A stretch of DNA of 64,000 nt from Flavobacteriaceae bacterium (GCA_029243165.1 JAQWSN010000003.1:62001-126000), one strand, 5' to 3'. Shown: positions 18,261 to 27,852, counted from the first letter of the stretch. Numbers and translations are program-made. The notes: generated by a model not told the origin, from the letters alone.

Positions 18261-20399
18261 TTATCCCTTAATTTTATTTTTCACCTTATTGGGTAGTACC
18301 TCAAATCCCATATTGAATAAAGTAAAGCCAAAAATATCTGCAAATTGTTCGATCCTCTTTGAAACTGGAGTTCCTGCTCCGTGTCCTGCTTTGGTTTCAA
18401 TTCTAATAAGTACTGGATTTTGTCCCTGATGCTTGTCTTGTAATTCTGAAATAAACTTAAAAGAATGCGCTGGAACAACCCGATCGTCATGATCTGCAGT
18501 GGTAACTAATGTGGCTGGATAGTACGTTCCCTTTTTTACATTGTGAACCGGTGAATATCCTTTTAAGTAGTCAAACATTTCTTCAGAATCATCTGCTGTT
18601 CCATAGTCATATGACCACCCAGCCCCTGCAGTAAATTTGTGATACCGCAACATATCTAATACTCCTACAGCGGGTAGAGCAACTTTCATTAATTCTGGTC
18701 TTTGAGTCATTGTGGCGCCAACTAAAAGGCCTCCATTAGACCCTCCCCTAAGGGCAAGGAATTCTGGACTTGTAACCTGCTCTGAAATAAGGTATTCAGC
18801 TGCTGCAATAAAATCATCAAAAACATTCTGTTTTTTCATCTGAGTACCGGCTTTATGCCATTCTTTTCCATATTCACCTCCACCTCTCAAATTGGGAACA
18901 GCATAAACCCCTCCCTGTTCCATCCAAACCGCATTGGCAATACTGAATGAAGGTTGTAAACTAATATTAAACCCACCATATCCGTATAAAATTGTAGGAT
19001 TCTTCCCGTTGTATTCAATTCCTTTTTTGTGAGTAATAATCATGGGCACTTTGGTACCATCAGAAGAGGTGTAAAAAACCTGTTTAGAAACATACTTTTC
19101 AGGATCAAAATCAATATCAGGAGACCAATATTTTTCAGAAGTGTTTGATTTGGGATCGAATTCGTAGATAATTCCAGGCGAATGATAATTGGTAAAGCTG
19201 TAGTACAATTTTTCTTGTTCTTTTTTTCCATTCCAACCTCTCGCGGTTCCAATTCCAGGAAGGTTAACGGTCCCCATTACATCACCCTCCAGATTAAATT
19301 GTATCACCTGAGAAATAGCGTCAATCATGTAGTTTGCAAAAAAATAACCCGCTCCACTAGTTACGGATAAAACATGTTCCGTTTCGGGAATAACATCTTC
19401 CCAATACTTTTCATTTACCTTACTGAACTTTGCACGAACCAGTTTTTGGTTGGGCGCTTCTTTATTAGTAACAATAAAAAAAGTATCTCCTTCGCTATGG
19501 AGTAAATAGCTGTCGGTGCTGTAATCCTCATCCACAGGTAAAAGTGGGCTGTCAGGAATTCTCAAATCTTTTACATAGCTTATGTTTCCAGAAGTCGTTT
19601 TAGAAGCATAAATAAACAGATAGTTGCCATCTTCTGAAACACTAGCTCCGATGTAACGATGCTTTTCTTCCGGAGTTCCTCCGTAAATAATTTGATCCTC
19701 TGACTGAGGCGTTCCTAACTTGTGAAAATAAAGCTTGTGTTGATCTGTCATTTCACTCAATTCACTTCCCTCAGGTTTGTCGTAGCTAGAATAAAAAAAT
19801 CCTGCTTCCTTTTGCCATTGTATTCCGCTAAATTTAATATCGACTAAAGTGTCCCCGATAACTGAATTCTTGACTGCGTCAAGCACAATAATTTTCCTCC
19901 AATCACTTCCTCCTTCACTAATGGAATAGGCTGCGAAAGTTCCATTCTTAGAAAAACTCAATCCTGCTAACGAGGTTGTACCGTCTTCCGAAAAACTATT
20001 GGGGTCTAAAAAAACTTCTTCTTCTGTATCGTCTTTCTTTCGATAAACCACATACTGGTTTTGAAGACCATCATTTTTGTAATAGTAGGTGTAATCCCCT
20101 TCTTCAAATGGAGCAGTTAACTTTTGGAAGTTCCAAAGTTGTTCTAATCTATTTTTTAATTCATTTCGAAACGGTATTTTATCCAAATAAGAAAAAGTAA
20201 CTTCATTTTGTTCCTTTACCCAACTCTTCGTTTCATTACTGTTATCATCCTCCAGCCAGCGATAGTTATCTGTAACTTCTTTTCCAAAATAAGTATCCAC
20301 TACTGGAACTTTTTGGGTCTTCGGATATGTCAAGGATTCTGTGGACTGGGAACACGAGAAACCAAGGCTAAGTACTAAGGTGTAAATGAAAAATCTCAT
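18261..20399 (-). CDS. Prolyl oligopeptidase (S9A), lipoprotein
   Basis: Serine endopeptidase that cuts after proline in short peptides. It has 712 residues. The N-terminal hydrophobic stretch ends in a lipobox (SLGFSC), so it is likely tethered in the envelope. A seven-bladed propeller region (about residues 80-430) is followed by the alpha/beta-hydrolase domain with the nucleophile in GGSNGGLLVG, the Asp in TADHDDRVVP and the His in KAGHGAGTP. NLRGGGEYGKEWH is the usual substrate-binding segment. It is complete. Confidence 0.95.
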   Translation of the reverse strand: MRFFIYTLVLSLGFSCSQSTESLTYPKTQKVPVVDTYFGKEVTDNYRWLEDDNSNETKSWVKEQNEVTFSYLDKIPFRNELKNRLEQLWNFQKLTAPFEEGDYTYYYKNDGLQNQYVVYRKKDDTEEEVFLDPNSFSEDGTTSLAGLSFSKNGTFAAYSISEGGSDWRKIIVLDAVKNSVIGDTLVDIKFSGIQWQKEAGFFYSSYDKPEGSELSEMTDQHKLYFHKLGTPQSEDQIIYGGTPEEKHRYIGASVSEDGNYLFIYASKTTSGNISYVKDLRIPDSPLLPVDEDYSTDSYLLHSEGDTFFIVTNKEAPNQKLVRAKFSKVNEKYWEDVIPETEHVLSVTSGAGYFFANYMIDAISQVIQFNLEGDVMGTVNLPGIGTARGWNGKKEQEKLYYSFTNYHSPGIIYEFDPKSNTSEKYWSPDIDFDPEKYVSKQVFYTSSDGTKVPMIITHKKGIEYNGKNPTILYGYGGFNISLQPSFSIANAVWMEQGGVYAVPNLRGGGEYGKEWHKAGTQMKKQNVFDDFIAAAEYLISEQVTSPEFLALRGGSNGGLLVGATMTQRPELMKVALPAVGVLDMLRYHKFTAGAGWSYDYGTADDSEEMFDYLKGYSPVHNVKKGTYYPATLVTTADHDDRVVPAHSFKFISELQDKHQGQNPVLIRIETKAGHGAGTPVSKRIEQFADIFGFTLFNMGFEVLPNKVKNKIKG

Positions 20400-20432
20400 A
20401 AGTTCTATTTATTTTTTTCAAGATACAACTTA

Positions 20433-20473
20433 ACAAAAAAAACCCTTTTTCAATAGCTATTGAAAAAGGGTTT
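20433..20473 (-). terminator. Intrinsic terminator of the SulP-carbonic anhydrase operon
   Basis: A perfect 34-bp palindrome at 20440-20473 (17-bp arms centred on 20456/20457, right arm TGAAAAAGGGTTT) lies just after the carbonic anhydrase stop. Read on the minus strand it is followed by a run of U. It would end the minus-strand transcript, though the symmetry also allows some function in the other direction. Confidence 0.8.
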
Positions 20474-20494
20474 GATAGAAATTAATGATTTTTA

Positions 20495-21121
20495 CTAGTA
20501 AATAGTTACTTTACCTGATTGAATATCATACATACCCCCAAGAATTTGGATCTCGCCAGCATCTTCCATTTCCTTGAGTACCTCACTTTGATTTCGAATG
20601 TTTTCAATGGTCATCTTTACATTTTGAGCAGCAACTTCATTTACAAAATCACTATTAGATGAATTTCTGATACTTTCATCTGCAGGTTCTTTTACTGCCT
20701 CAACAGCGGGTTCAATTTTGTTAATTAAAGCTGTGAGATTTCCCAAACGAGCATGGTCACAGGCTCCTTTAACTGCTCCACAGGCAGTATGCCCCAGAAC
20801 GAGAACTAATTTAGTCCCTGCAAGTTTACAAGCAAATTCCATGCTCCCTAAAATGTCTTCATTGACAAAATTTCCAGCGATTCGTACGCTAAAAATATCT
20901 CCAATTCCTTGGTCAAAAATAAGTTCTGATGAAACTCGAGAATCGATGCAACTTAAAACTGTAGCAAACGGAAATTGTCCTGTACTGGTTTCTGAAACTT
21001 GTTGTAATAAATCTCGATTCAACTGCTTTTTTTCGATAAATCGCTGATTGCCGTCTTTCAGTTCTTGCAATGCAGTTGTTGGGGTCATTAAATATTGTGT
21101 TTCTTTTGTTTGTGCTTTCAT
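20495..21121 (-). CDS. Beta-class carbonic anhydrase
   Basis: Interconverts CO2 and bicarbonate. It has 208 residues. The zinc site is C58 and H111/C114 (SCIDSRVSSE, LGHTACGAVKGAC) with the D60/R62 dyad, the type I pattern of beta-CAs. There is no signal peptide, so it is cytosolic. It is last in an operon TetR - small protein - SulP - UspA-like - CA. That placement points to conversion of bicarbonate taken up by SulP. Confidence 0.95.
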   Translation of the reverse strand: MKAQTKETQYLMTPTTALQELKDGNQRFIEKKQLNRDLLQQVSETSTGQFPFATVLSCIDSRVSSELIFDQGIGDIFSVRIAGNFVNEDILGSMEFACKLAGTKLVLVLGHTACGAVKGACDHARLGNLTALINKIEPAVEAVKEPADESIRNSSNSDFVNEVAAQNVKMTIENIRNQSEVLKEMEDAGEIQILGGMYDIQSGKVTIY

Positions 21122-21129
21122 AATTAAAA

Positions 21130-21930
21130 TTAATTAGGAAGTACCAAAATTGGTGCTTCAAGGTTAGATAATTTATTGATAATTATTTTTTTATTAAATG
21201 AGTTTAAATTTTTGTTAGAAAAAAGGGCTTTTTGAATGCAAAGAATACTAAGATTACTTGCTTCAATATACCTTAAAAAGTTAGAGAACATACTTGCCTT
21301 ATCTTCAAAATCATAGACCACGACTTCTTCTTTTTCATCATGTTTTTTATGTTTTTTTTCTGATGAAAATTGAAAAAGTTTGTACGAGGGATTTGATTTT
21401 CTTGATAAAGATTGAAGGAAAGGATGCTGTTTACTGAACTCGTTTACAAAACCAAGTTTCAAAGTTTTATTGTTATTAAATTGGGTATTGCTGGAAGCCA
21501 AAAGAGTCACCCCTGAATGATGGTCTAGGACCGTATTCAAAAGGTTCGAATTTATCCATTGTTTTCCAAAGCCTTTGTGGTTTCCTAAAATAACGACATC
21601 TGGCTTGGTCAATCTAATATGTTCCTGGACTAGATCCTTAATTACTCCAACCTTAGCATTGTAGATTACCGAAATATTCTCTTCTTCTACAAGGATATCA
21701 ACTAAGCTACTTAAATGCGATTTCAGCCTCTTTTTTTCATCTTTATAAATTCTGATCAAAGCAACTTGATTGCTCTGATCTTTGAGTGGTTTTAAAGAAC
21801 TTACACTGAGAATATCAATAGCTGCTCCTGTCTTTTTGGCAATAGAAACCGCAGTGGGTAGTGTTGTAGCCATACGATTCAGCGGGTTGTACAAAACCAA
21901 AATTCGATAATTTGGAGTAGCGTAATTCAT
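21130..21930 (-). CDS. Universal stress protein-like tandem protein
   Basis: A 266-residue cytosolic protein with two UspA-like alpha/beta halves: YRILVLYNPLNRMATTLPTA at the start and PDVVILGNHKGFGKQWINSN near residue 128 in the first half. The second half is more degenerate and ends APILVLPN. I chose ATG 21930 because longer versions would run into the SulP gene. It lies between SulP and carbonic anhydrase with gaps of 10 and 8 nt, so it may modulate the transporter; that is inference. Confidence 0.7.
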   Translation of the reverse strand: MNYATPNYRILVLYNPLNRMATTLPTAVSIAKKTGAAIDILSVSSLKPLKDQSNQVALIRIYKDEKKRLKSHLSSLVDILVEEENISVIYNAKVGVIKDLVQEHIRLTKPDVVILGNHKGFGKQWINSNLLNTVLDHHSGVTLLASSNTQFNNNKTLKLGFVNEFSKQHPFLQSLSRKSNPSYKLFQFSSEKKHKKHDEKEEVVVYDFEDKASMFSNFLRYIEASNLSILCIQKALFSNKNLNSFNKKIIINKLSNLEAPILVLPN

Positions 21931-21940
21931 ATTGTAATTC

Positions 21941-23533
21941 TTAAGCGCTCTTGCGTTTTTTTTCGAAAAAGTGGAAGAGGCTCTTTGGGTTATCAGTAAT
22001 TCCTTTCTCAGAAATAATTTGAAGTTCAATATTCCTTTGACGTGCTTTTTCAGAGAAATCATCTAAAATTTCAATGATATCATAATCCAAAAAACGCGTA
22101 TTTCTTACATCCAGCTGCAAAGAAGTGTCTCTAGGAAGTGAATCCAGTTCCTTCAAAATAGCACCTTTATTAATAAAGGTTACTTCTTCTGCTAAGGTCA
22201 TCTTAATTTTGTGCTTCCCATTACTTTTATCTTCAATATGAAGAAAATGTGAGTTTTGAAAACTCTTAATTAAAATAACAATAATTCCCACTGCAAGACC
22301 TAAACCAATTCCGACTAATAAATCAGTGAAAACAATTCCAACAATCGTTACAATAAAGGGCGTAAACTGTTTCCATCCCAGTTGATACATAGTTTTAAAT
22401 AAGCTGGGTTTTGCCAACTTGTATCCTACTATTAGTAAAATAGCGGCAAGAACTGAAAGAGGAATCTTATTCAATACTGTTGGAATTAAGATCACCGAGA
22501 TCAATAGAAAAAAGCCATGGATAATAGCAGACATTTTAGTCCTCCCACCCGATTGAATATTCGCTGAGCTTCTAACAATTACCTGTGTGACAGGCAAGCC
22601 TCCTATCATCCCTGAAATAAAGTTTCCTGCTCCTTGAGCTATGAGTTCTCGGTTTGTTGGAGTGACACGTTTTTCTGGATCTAATTTGTCAGTAGCTTCA
22701 ACACAAAGCAAGGTTTCTAAACTTGCAACTAAAGCAATGGTAAAGGCTGTAACCCAAATATCTGGATTTCCAATTTCACCGAAATTAGGGAAACTAAATT
22801 GCCCAAAAAATGAACTCAAATCACTTGGAATGGGAACCGATACTAGTTGTGATGCCTTGATTTGCCAAAAGGGATTGCTGTTTGAGAAAATTGCATAAAC
22901 AATTCCAATGACTACGGCAACTAAAGGTCCCTGAATCAGTTGAAAGATTTTTCCTTTTTTACTGAGCACATTAGACCACAATAAAAGGATTCCTAAACTT
23001 AAAACTGCTATGAGAGTAGCCCCCGGACTGATGAAATTGATGGCATTAAAAATCCCTGAAAAAGTATTTTCTCCATTGGATTGAATAAAGGAAAAATCTC
23101 CTTCAGGACTGTAATAACCAAAAAAGTGGGGGATTTGTTTAAGAATAATAATAATTCCAATACCCGTAAGCATCCCCTTAATTACTGAAGAAGGAAAGTA
23201 ATATCCAATAATTCCTGCTCGAAGAATCCCGAAAAGGAATTGGATTACACCACCCAATACAACTGCTAAAAGGAAGTTTTCAAAACCTCCCAAGCTGCCT
23301 ATGGCAGTAAGAACAATAGCAGCCAAGCCGGCTGCTGGACCACTAACTCCAACTTGAGAATTACTGAGTATCCCTACCACGATTCCTCCTACGATACCTG
23401 CAATCAAACCAGAGAAAAGAGGAGCTCCGCTGGCTAAAGCAATTCCCAAACATAAAGGAAGTGCTACAAAGAAAACGACAACACTTGCTGGTAAATCGTG
23501 TTTTAGATTTGATAATAAATTTGAATTTTTCAT
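21941..23533 (-). CDS. SulP-family anion transporter with STAS domain
   Basis: A 530-residue inner-membrane transporter. It has about 11-12 hydrophobic segments in residues 15-425 and a cytoplasmic STAS domain (about 430-525, LQLDVRNTRFLDYDIIEIL). The SulP signatures include GVSGPAAGLAAIVLTAIG and GLPVTQVIVRSSANIQSGG. SulP members carry sulfate, bicarbonate or other anions. Co-transcription with a beta-carbonic anhydrase makes bicarbonate, as in BicA-type systems, the better guess here. Confidence 0.92.
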   Translation of the reverse strand: MKNSNLLSNLKHDLPASVVVFFVALPLCLGIALASGAPLFSGLIAGIVGGIVVGILSNSQVGVSGPAAGLAAIVLTAIGSLGGFENFLLAVVLGGVIQFLFGILRAGIIGYYFPSSVIKGMLTGIGIIIILKQIPHFFGYYSPEGDFSFIQSNGENTFSGIFNAINFISPGATLIAVLSLGILLLWSNVLSKKGKIFQLIQGPLVAVVIGIVYAIFSNSNPFWQIKASQLVSVPIPSDLSSFFGQFSFPNFGEIGNPDIWVTAFTIALVASLETLLCVEATDKLDPEKRVTPTNRELIAQGAGNFISGMIGGLPVTQVIVRSSANIQSGGRTKMSAIIHGFFLLISVILIPTVLNKIPLSVLAAILLIVGYKLAKPSLFKTMYQLGWKQFTPFIVTIVGIVFTDLLVGIGLGLAVGIIVILIKSFQNSHFLHIEDKSNGKHKIKMTLAEEVTFINKGAILKELDSLPRDTSLQLDVRNTRFLDYDIIEILDDFSEKARQRNIELQIISEKGITDNPKSLFHFFEKKRKSA

Positions 23534-23542
23534 ATAATTTTT

Positions 23543-23573
23543 TTTAAACTGAATTTCAAAATATCAGTTTAAA
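23543..23573. repeat. 10-bp inverted repeat upstream of SulP
   Basis: TTTAAACTGA at 23543-23552 and TCAGTTTAAA at 23564-23573 form a perfect inverted repeat with an 11-nt spacer, 10 nt before the SulP start codon. There is no U-tail on the minus strand, so it is not a simple terminator. It could be an operator or an RNA hairpin limiting SulP translation. Confidence 0.55.
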
Positions 23574-23620
23574 TGATTTTAAAATAAAAATAGAAAGTGT
23601 AGTTGGGGCTAAAAAAAGAG

Positions 23621-23947
23621 CTAAACCAACTCAGGAGGGGGGCTGTAAATCTCTAAAAAAGAATCTTTATACGATTCCGAGAGAACATAAAGAAGTGTAT
23701 TGATTTTTAAAGAAAATAAATGATTGTAAGACAGTATTTGAGGCTGTATTTTCTTTTCTAGTTTTTCCCTTTGGTCTTCTGTTTCCTCTTGCGAATCTTC
23801 CTGCCATTCCCCTTTTACAATCTCAAATGAATTTTCACTTAATAAAGACAAAGACTCTAAAGTAGTGGATAGTGTAAGAGAAGTAAGAATGCCTATCACA
23901 AAAAAATACTTCATCGTATCCAACGAAAAAATGTTTATGAATTTCAT
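23621..23947 (-). CDS. Small hypothetical protein with one hydrophobic segment
   Basis: 108 residues. One hydrophobic segment near the N-terminus (YFFVIGILTSLTLS, residues 13-27) is followed by an acidic, charged middle (EDSQEETEDQREKLEKK). The C-terminus is YSPPPELV. The ATG overlaps the stop of the TetR gene (ATGA), so it is translationally coupled to it. The alternative ATG at 23914 would place the hydrophobic segment at the very start, like a signal peptide. I do not recognise a family. Being between regulator and transporter it may assist the SulP system. Confidence 0.65.
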   Translation of the reverse strand: MKFINIFSLDTMKYFFVIGILTSLTLSTTLESLSLLSENSFEIVKGEWQEDSQEETEDQREKLEKKIQPQILSYNHLFSLKINTLLYVLSESYKDSFLEIYSPPPELV

Positions 23948-24615
23948 TGCTTCAGTGCATCTTTGGTTAATTGTTTGTAAAACTCAACAATGTTATTTTT
24001 ACCCTCTTCAAAGTCCGTTAATGAGGGCAGGTGTTCTGAAAAAAAGCGTTGATGGTGTGCTCCTTCAATAATGGTAGAAACCAACATATGTGGAAACTTG
24101 AATTGAGGATTAATCTCCAAAACAAAATCACATACCCTTTGAACGACTCGTTTGTATGTCTTGTAAAAGCCTTTTTCATTTTCCTTATCTACTTGCTTAG
24201 TATGATATGCTTTGACAGACTCTGCAATGATGATTTTATTCAACGTAACTTGGTTAATGAAAGTGAAGGTGTCATCTTCCTTAACCTGCTCTGTCAATAG
24301 CTGAACGGCTTTATCCAATTTTTCTTCGGCGGAAGAAACATTAGTCGTTAAAAGTTCAAGTTTAAATTCTATCCAACTCCAGTACCAATTCACCAGATAA
24401 ATTAAAAAAGTGTGTTTACTTTCAAAGTATCGGTAAATAGAACTTTCATTAGAATGGATTTGAGCCCCTAGTTTTTTAAATGTAAACGATTCATATCCAA
24501 GTTCATGAATCATTTTAATCCCATTCATAACAATCTTCTTTCCCAAATCAGATGACTCAGGGTCTTTAAAATAAAGATTGGAATCGATGGCCATATGGAC
24601 TTGCAAATCATTCAT
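23944..24615 (-). CDS. TetR-family transcriptional regulator
   Basis: 223 residues. The N-terminal helix-turn-helix (residues about 25-70: IKMIHELGYESFTFKKLGA, SNESSIYRYFESKHTFLIYL) is a clear TetR DNA-binding domain, and the C-terminal ligand-binding domain is divergent. It heads the small protein - SulP - UspA-like - CA operon and overlaps the next gene by 4 nt. A perfect palindrome next to its -7 box suggests autoregulation. The start could also be the ATG at 24594 (MAIDSNLYF). Confidence 0.9.
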   Translation of the reverse strand: MNDLQVHMAIDSNLYFKDPESSDLGKKIVMNGIKMIHELGYESFTFKKLGAQIHSNESSIYRYFESKHTFLIYLVNWYWSWIEFKLELLTTNVSSAEEKLDKAVQLLTEQVKEDDTFTFINQVTLNKIIIAESVKAYHTKQVDKENEKGFYKTYKRVVQRVCDFVLEINPQFKFPHMLVSTIIEGAHHQRFFSEHLPSLTDFEEGKNNIVEFYKQLTKDALKQ

Positions 24616-24622
24616 AGAGGTG

Positions 24623-24645
24623 CAAATATAATAGTAATACTATTA
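24623..24645 (-). promoter_or_regulatory. Promoter and palindromic operator of the TetR-SulP-CA operon
   Basis: On the minus strand TATATTTG (24630-24623) is an exact -7 box. It abuts a perfect palindrome TAATAGTA-A-TACTATTA at 24629-24645, with 8-bp arms and a 1-nt centre. Size and position fit a TetR-dimer operator that blocks RNA polymerase. The -33 box is not obvious. The first ATG is only 7 nt downstream. Confidence 0.6.
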
Positions 24646-24745
24646 AGGTTTCTTTTTTACTTAAGCTTTTTTAAAAACTCTTAAACAAAATGAGTCTTGC
24701 GTAGTACTACTTAATGATTGGTTTTGTTCCCTCTGTCCAAGTTTT

Positions 24746-26830
24746 TTACGTTTGAAAATAACCTTCTATTTTCTTGAGCAGCATCAATTCAGCAGTAAAC
24801 TGCCAGTCAAAATTTATCGTTTGATTGGCGGGATGTCTGTGATGGTCCTGATCTAAAATATAATCTTGAGGTTTATTTAAAATTCGTGATTTACTGTAAG
24901 TGTCCTCAAATTGTTTTCTTATTGTAACAAACTCATTTGCAATATTTTGAAGATCTTTAATCCGTTCTCTTTCTTCAGAAATAGTTGTGGTAAGGTCAAT
25001 GTTTTTGATTGCATTCATAAGCTTAAAATTATACGCTACTAGATTGGCTACCTCATTGTAAACTGCAAGATTAAATCCTGCTTTGGTATCCAAAGATTGG
25101 AGTGAATCAAGCTTTTTTTGAGCTTTTTTTAATACTTTTTGTTGGGCTTCTAATTGGATCAATCTTTGGGCATACTTTTCTGTCCAAATTCCTTTTTTGT
25201 CTAAAGAAGGAAGATCAATTATGTGAGTTTCAATGGGATTTTCACGCTGATTTAAGGAATTTCTATGAGTCTCTTCTTCAACAAAAAGATTGGTCCACAG
25301 TGCAACAGGCTCGTCAAGGTCATCAATAAAAGCAAACTTCTCAGATTGATAACGAGGTCCAAACTTTCGGTGTCGATACGCTTTTTTGAAATCCTCTTTG
25401 GTACGTTGAAGTCCTCCCCAACTAAACTCAGCAAAGGCTGAAATCCCTCTTTTATACAATTCAAAATGGGGAGAATCATCGTCCCATAGGGTCAATAGCA
25501 ATCCATTGTAATTTCGCTTGATGGACTGCTCAGCAAAGGTGCGTATTTGTTCAATATTACTTTCCCTTTGGGGCATTAAGGTCCATCGTGTCTGACCCGC
25601 CGTTGCTCCCATTACATGAAATCCATTTGACGAAAACCAGTCCATCGCCTTACTATTACCATAGGTTTCTGCCATAGAATAGTTCCATCGCATGTAAACA
25701 CAATTTTTCGGAAATTGTTCAATAAAGCGATTCAGCTTGGGTTCATTAGCTTCCCAAATAGAATCCACAGTTTGAGTAGAAATAGTTGCATGGTAGATGG
25801 GACTCATCAATCCCGCTTGCTTGAGAGGCATATCATCCCAAAAGATCGGAATCCGATTGTGCTCTGCTGCAAATTTCGTAACCTTATTCAACCAAAACAA
25901 ATTTAGTTCTAAAGCGCTTTTACCGCTCCCCCTTCCCGTGGTTTGCACCTCATCTCCTCCTACATGGAGGTACTTACCGTGAGGAAAAGCCTCTAAAGCA
26001 TCCAAATACAAATCGTACTGGAGAATATAGGTTTCAGGGTCGAGTGGATTGAAGGCCCAATCGCTTTCTGGATCATCTCTCAAATGCTTATTCTTATCGT
26101 GTTTCAAAACAAATGAGGCATGACCTAAACCCTGCACCAAAGGACTGATAAATATATTTCTGGCAGCGGCATAGTCACTGATCGTTCTCCAAACTTCAAT
26201 TGAAAATGCATCGGAGGAAGCAATTTCAGGACGTCTTTTGTATTTTAATTTATCCTCTATTTCAAGGATGATTCCATTGATTTTTAGTTGTGCTAACTCG
26301 TCTATCAAATCGTAGTAATACACTTCCTTTTCTAAGTGGTGTTTCACGTCAATTTGTATGGGACGAAAAGCAATTTTTGGAGTATCCCTAATTTCCACTA
26401 AGGGTAGTGAAAGTCCTTGGTCATTGGCATCTTCAAGTAATTGATTTAGTGTAATAAAGGCATAAAATAGCCCTGCTTGATCTTGAGCTTCTAAAACAAT
26501 TTTATCTTCTTTTATTTGTAGGGTGTAAGATTCTTTAGCCTTATTTTTTTTTGGTTTTATGCTGAAAATAAGTTGAGCTGTGTCGGCATTATTTGTCAGT
26601 TCAAAACTTTTTGTAATCCCATAACGAAGAGGCAGAGAATCAGCCGTAGGACTAAAAGCCAAATCCAAAGTATTGACTGTAAGATTAGAACGACCTTGGT
26701 TAAATTTACTTTCTGTCACTGAAGGAAGTAATAAAAATGAGGATGGGGGTGTAGTAGAAGGTGAAGAACACCCTAGGGCGAGTAGTATTAAAACGACAAA
26801 TTTGAATTTTAATAAATCTGAATGAAACAT
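24746..26830 (-). CDS. Family 20 beta-N-acetylhexosaminidase, lipoprotein
   Basis: Removes terminal beta-linked GlcNAc/GalNAc from glycans. It has 694 residues. A lipobox (LALGCSS) shows membrane attachment. The GH20b-like N-terminal domain (to about residue 150) precedes the TIM barrel with the catalytic pair D293-E294 in HVGGDEVQTTGRG. The final 200 residues are helical and Lys-rich. The gene stands alone, divergent from a BASS transporter; with the nearby sulfatase it suggests use of sulfated amino-sugar glycans. Confidence 0.9.
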   Translation of the reverse strand: MFHSDLLKFKFVVLILLALGCSSPSTTPPSSFLLLPSVTESKFNQGRSNLTVNTLDLAFSPTADSLPLRYGITKSFELTNNADTAQLIFSIKPKKNKAKESYTLQIKEDKIVLEAQDQAGLFYAFITLNQLLEDANDQGLSLPLVEIRDTPKIAFRPIQIDVKHHLEKEVYYYDLIDELAQLKINGIILEIEDKLKYKRRPEIASSDAFSIEVWRTISDYAAARNIFISPLVQGLGHASFVLKHDKNKHLRDDPESDWAFNPLDPETYILQYDLYLDALEAFPHGKYLHVGGDEVQTTGRGSGKSALELNLFWLNKVTKFAAEHNRIPIFWDDMPLKQAGLMSPIYHATISTQTVDSIWEANEPKLNRFIEQFPKNCVYMRWNYSMAETYGNSKAMDWFSSNGFHVMGATAGQTRWTLMPQRESNIEQIRTFAEQSIKRNYNGLLLTLWDDDSPHFELYKRGISAFAEFSWGGLQRTKEDFKKAYRHRKFGPRYQSEKFAFIDDLDEPVALWTNLFVEEETHRNSLNQRENPIETHIIDLPSLDKKGIWTEKYAQRLIQLEAQQKVLKKAQKKLDSLQSLDTKAGFNLAVYNEVANLVAYNFKLMNAIKNIDLTTTISEERERIKDLQNIANEFVTIRKQFEDTYSKSRILNKPQDYILDQDHHRHPANQTINFDWQFTAELMLLKKIEGYFQT

Positions 26831-26901
26831 AGGAGCTTTTTTTAAATGGTCAAATTACAAAAAGAGTTCCTTAATTTTATTGTTTTTAAAAATTTATACA
26901 A

Positions 26902-27816
26902 TTGAGATCACATAAAATAACTGCGTCTTTTCCCTGGATTGTTACCACTTTTTCAATAATAGGGCTGATTTATCCGCCCCTATTTACTTGGTTTCAAGGG
27001 TCCTTAATTACGCTAGGGCTAGGAGGCATAATGCTCGGTATGGGATTAACATTAAAAGGAAGTGATTTCATTCAAATTGTAAAGCATCCCAAATGGGTTT
27101 TCCTTGGCTTAGCGATGCAATTTCTTGTTATGCCACTATTAGGCTGGATGCTTGCGTATCTTTTTCAATTGCCTCCACTATTTGCTGTTGGAATGATTTT
27201 AGTGGCTTCCTGTCCAGGGGGCACTGCCTCCAATGTGATCGCCTATTTGGCTAAAGCAGAAGTAGCTTTGTCCGTAACCATGACAGCATGCTCAACACTT
27301 GCCGCCATTTTTATGACTCCCTTTCTAACCCTCCAACTCTCGGGAAGTTATCTTGAAATTCCCGCCGAAGGACTTTTTTACAGTACACTTAAAGTAGTTC
27401 TTCTTCCCATAGCTGCGGGTATTCTTGTAAATCGTTATTTCCCCAAGACCACGGAAAAAACAGTCCCTTATGCGCCTCCAATTGCTGTATTACTCATTTC
27501 TCTAATCGTTGCAAGTATTGTAGGGCAAGGAAAGGAGATTATTCTTAGTTCAGGAATCCAATTGATTTTAGCCTTAATTATTTTGCATCTTTTAGGTTTT
27601 ACTTTTGGTTTTTTAATAAGCCTTGGTCTGCTAAAAAATTGGAAGGTTGCAAAAACAATCTCCATAGAGGTAGGAATGCAAAATTCAGGACTTGGTGTTG
27701 TTTTAGCAAGAGAAAACTTTACCAACCCCGCCGTTGCTATTCCAGCTGCAATTTCAAGTTTGATTCACTCACTTTTAGGAAGTTTTTTTGTCAAGCTTTT
27801 TAAAAATAAAAAGTAA
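26902..27816 (+). CDS. BASS-family (bile acid:sodium symporter-like) transporter, TTG start
   Basis: A 304-residue inner-membrane protein with about nine or ten hydrophobic segments. Family signatures are GLGGIMLGMGLTLKGSDF, ASCPGGTASNVIAYLAKAEV and EVGMQNSGLGVVLA, the crossover regions that bind Na+. Substrates in this family include bile acids, pantoate and other organic anions; none can be assigned. A stop at 26887-26889 leaves TTG at 26902 as the only usual start. It is 70 nt from the divergent GH20 gene. Confidence 0.9.
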   Translation: MRSHKITASFPWIVTTFSIIGLIYPPLFTWFQGSLITLGLGGIMLGMGLTLKGSDFIQIVKHPKWVFLGLAMQFLVMPLLGWMLAYLFQLPPLFAVGMILVASCPGGTASNVIAYLAKAEVALSVTMTACSTLAAIFMTPFLTLQLSGSYLEIPAEGLFYSTLKVVLLPIAAGILVNRYFPKTTEKTVPYAPPIAVLLISLIVASIVGQGKEIILSSGIQLILALIILHLLGFTFGFLISLGLLKNWKVAKTISIEVGMQNSGLGVVLARENFTNPAVAIPAAISSLIHSLLGSFFVKLFKNKK

Positions 27817-27852
27817 GGCTCTAATATTTAAGTTCCAAAAAAAATAAAATTC

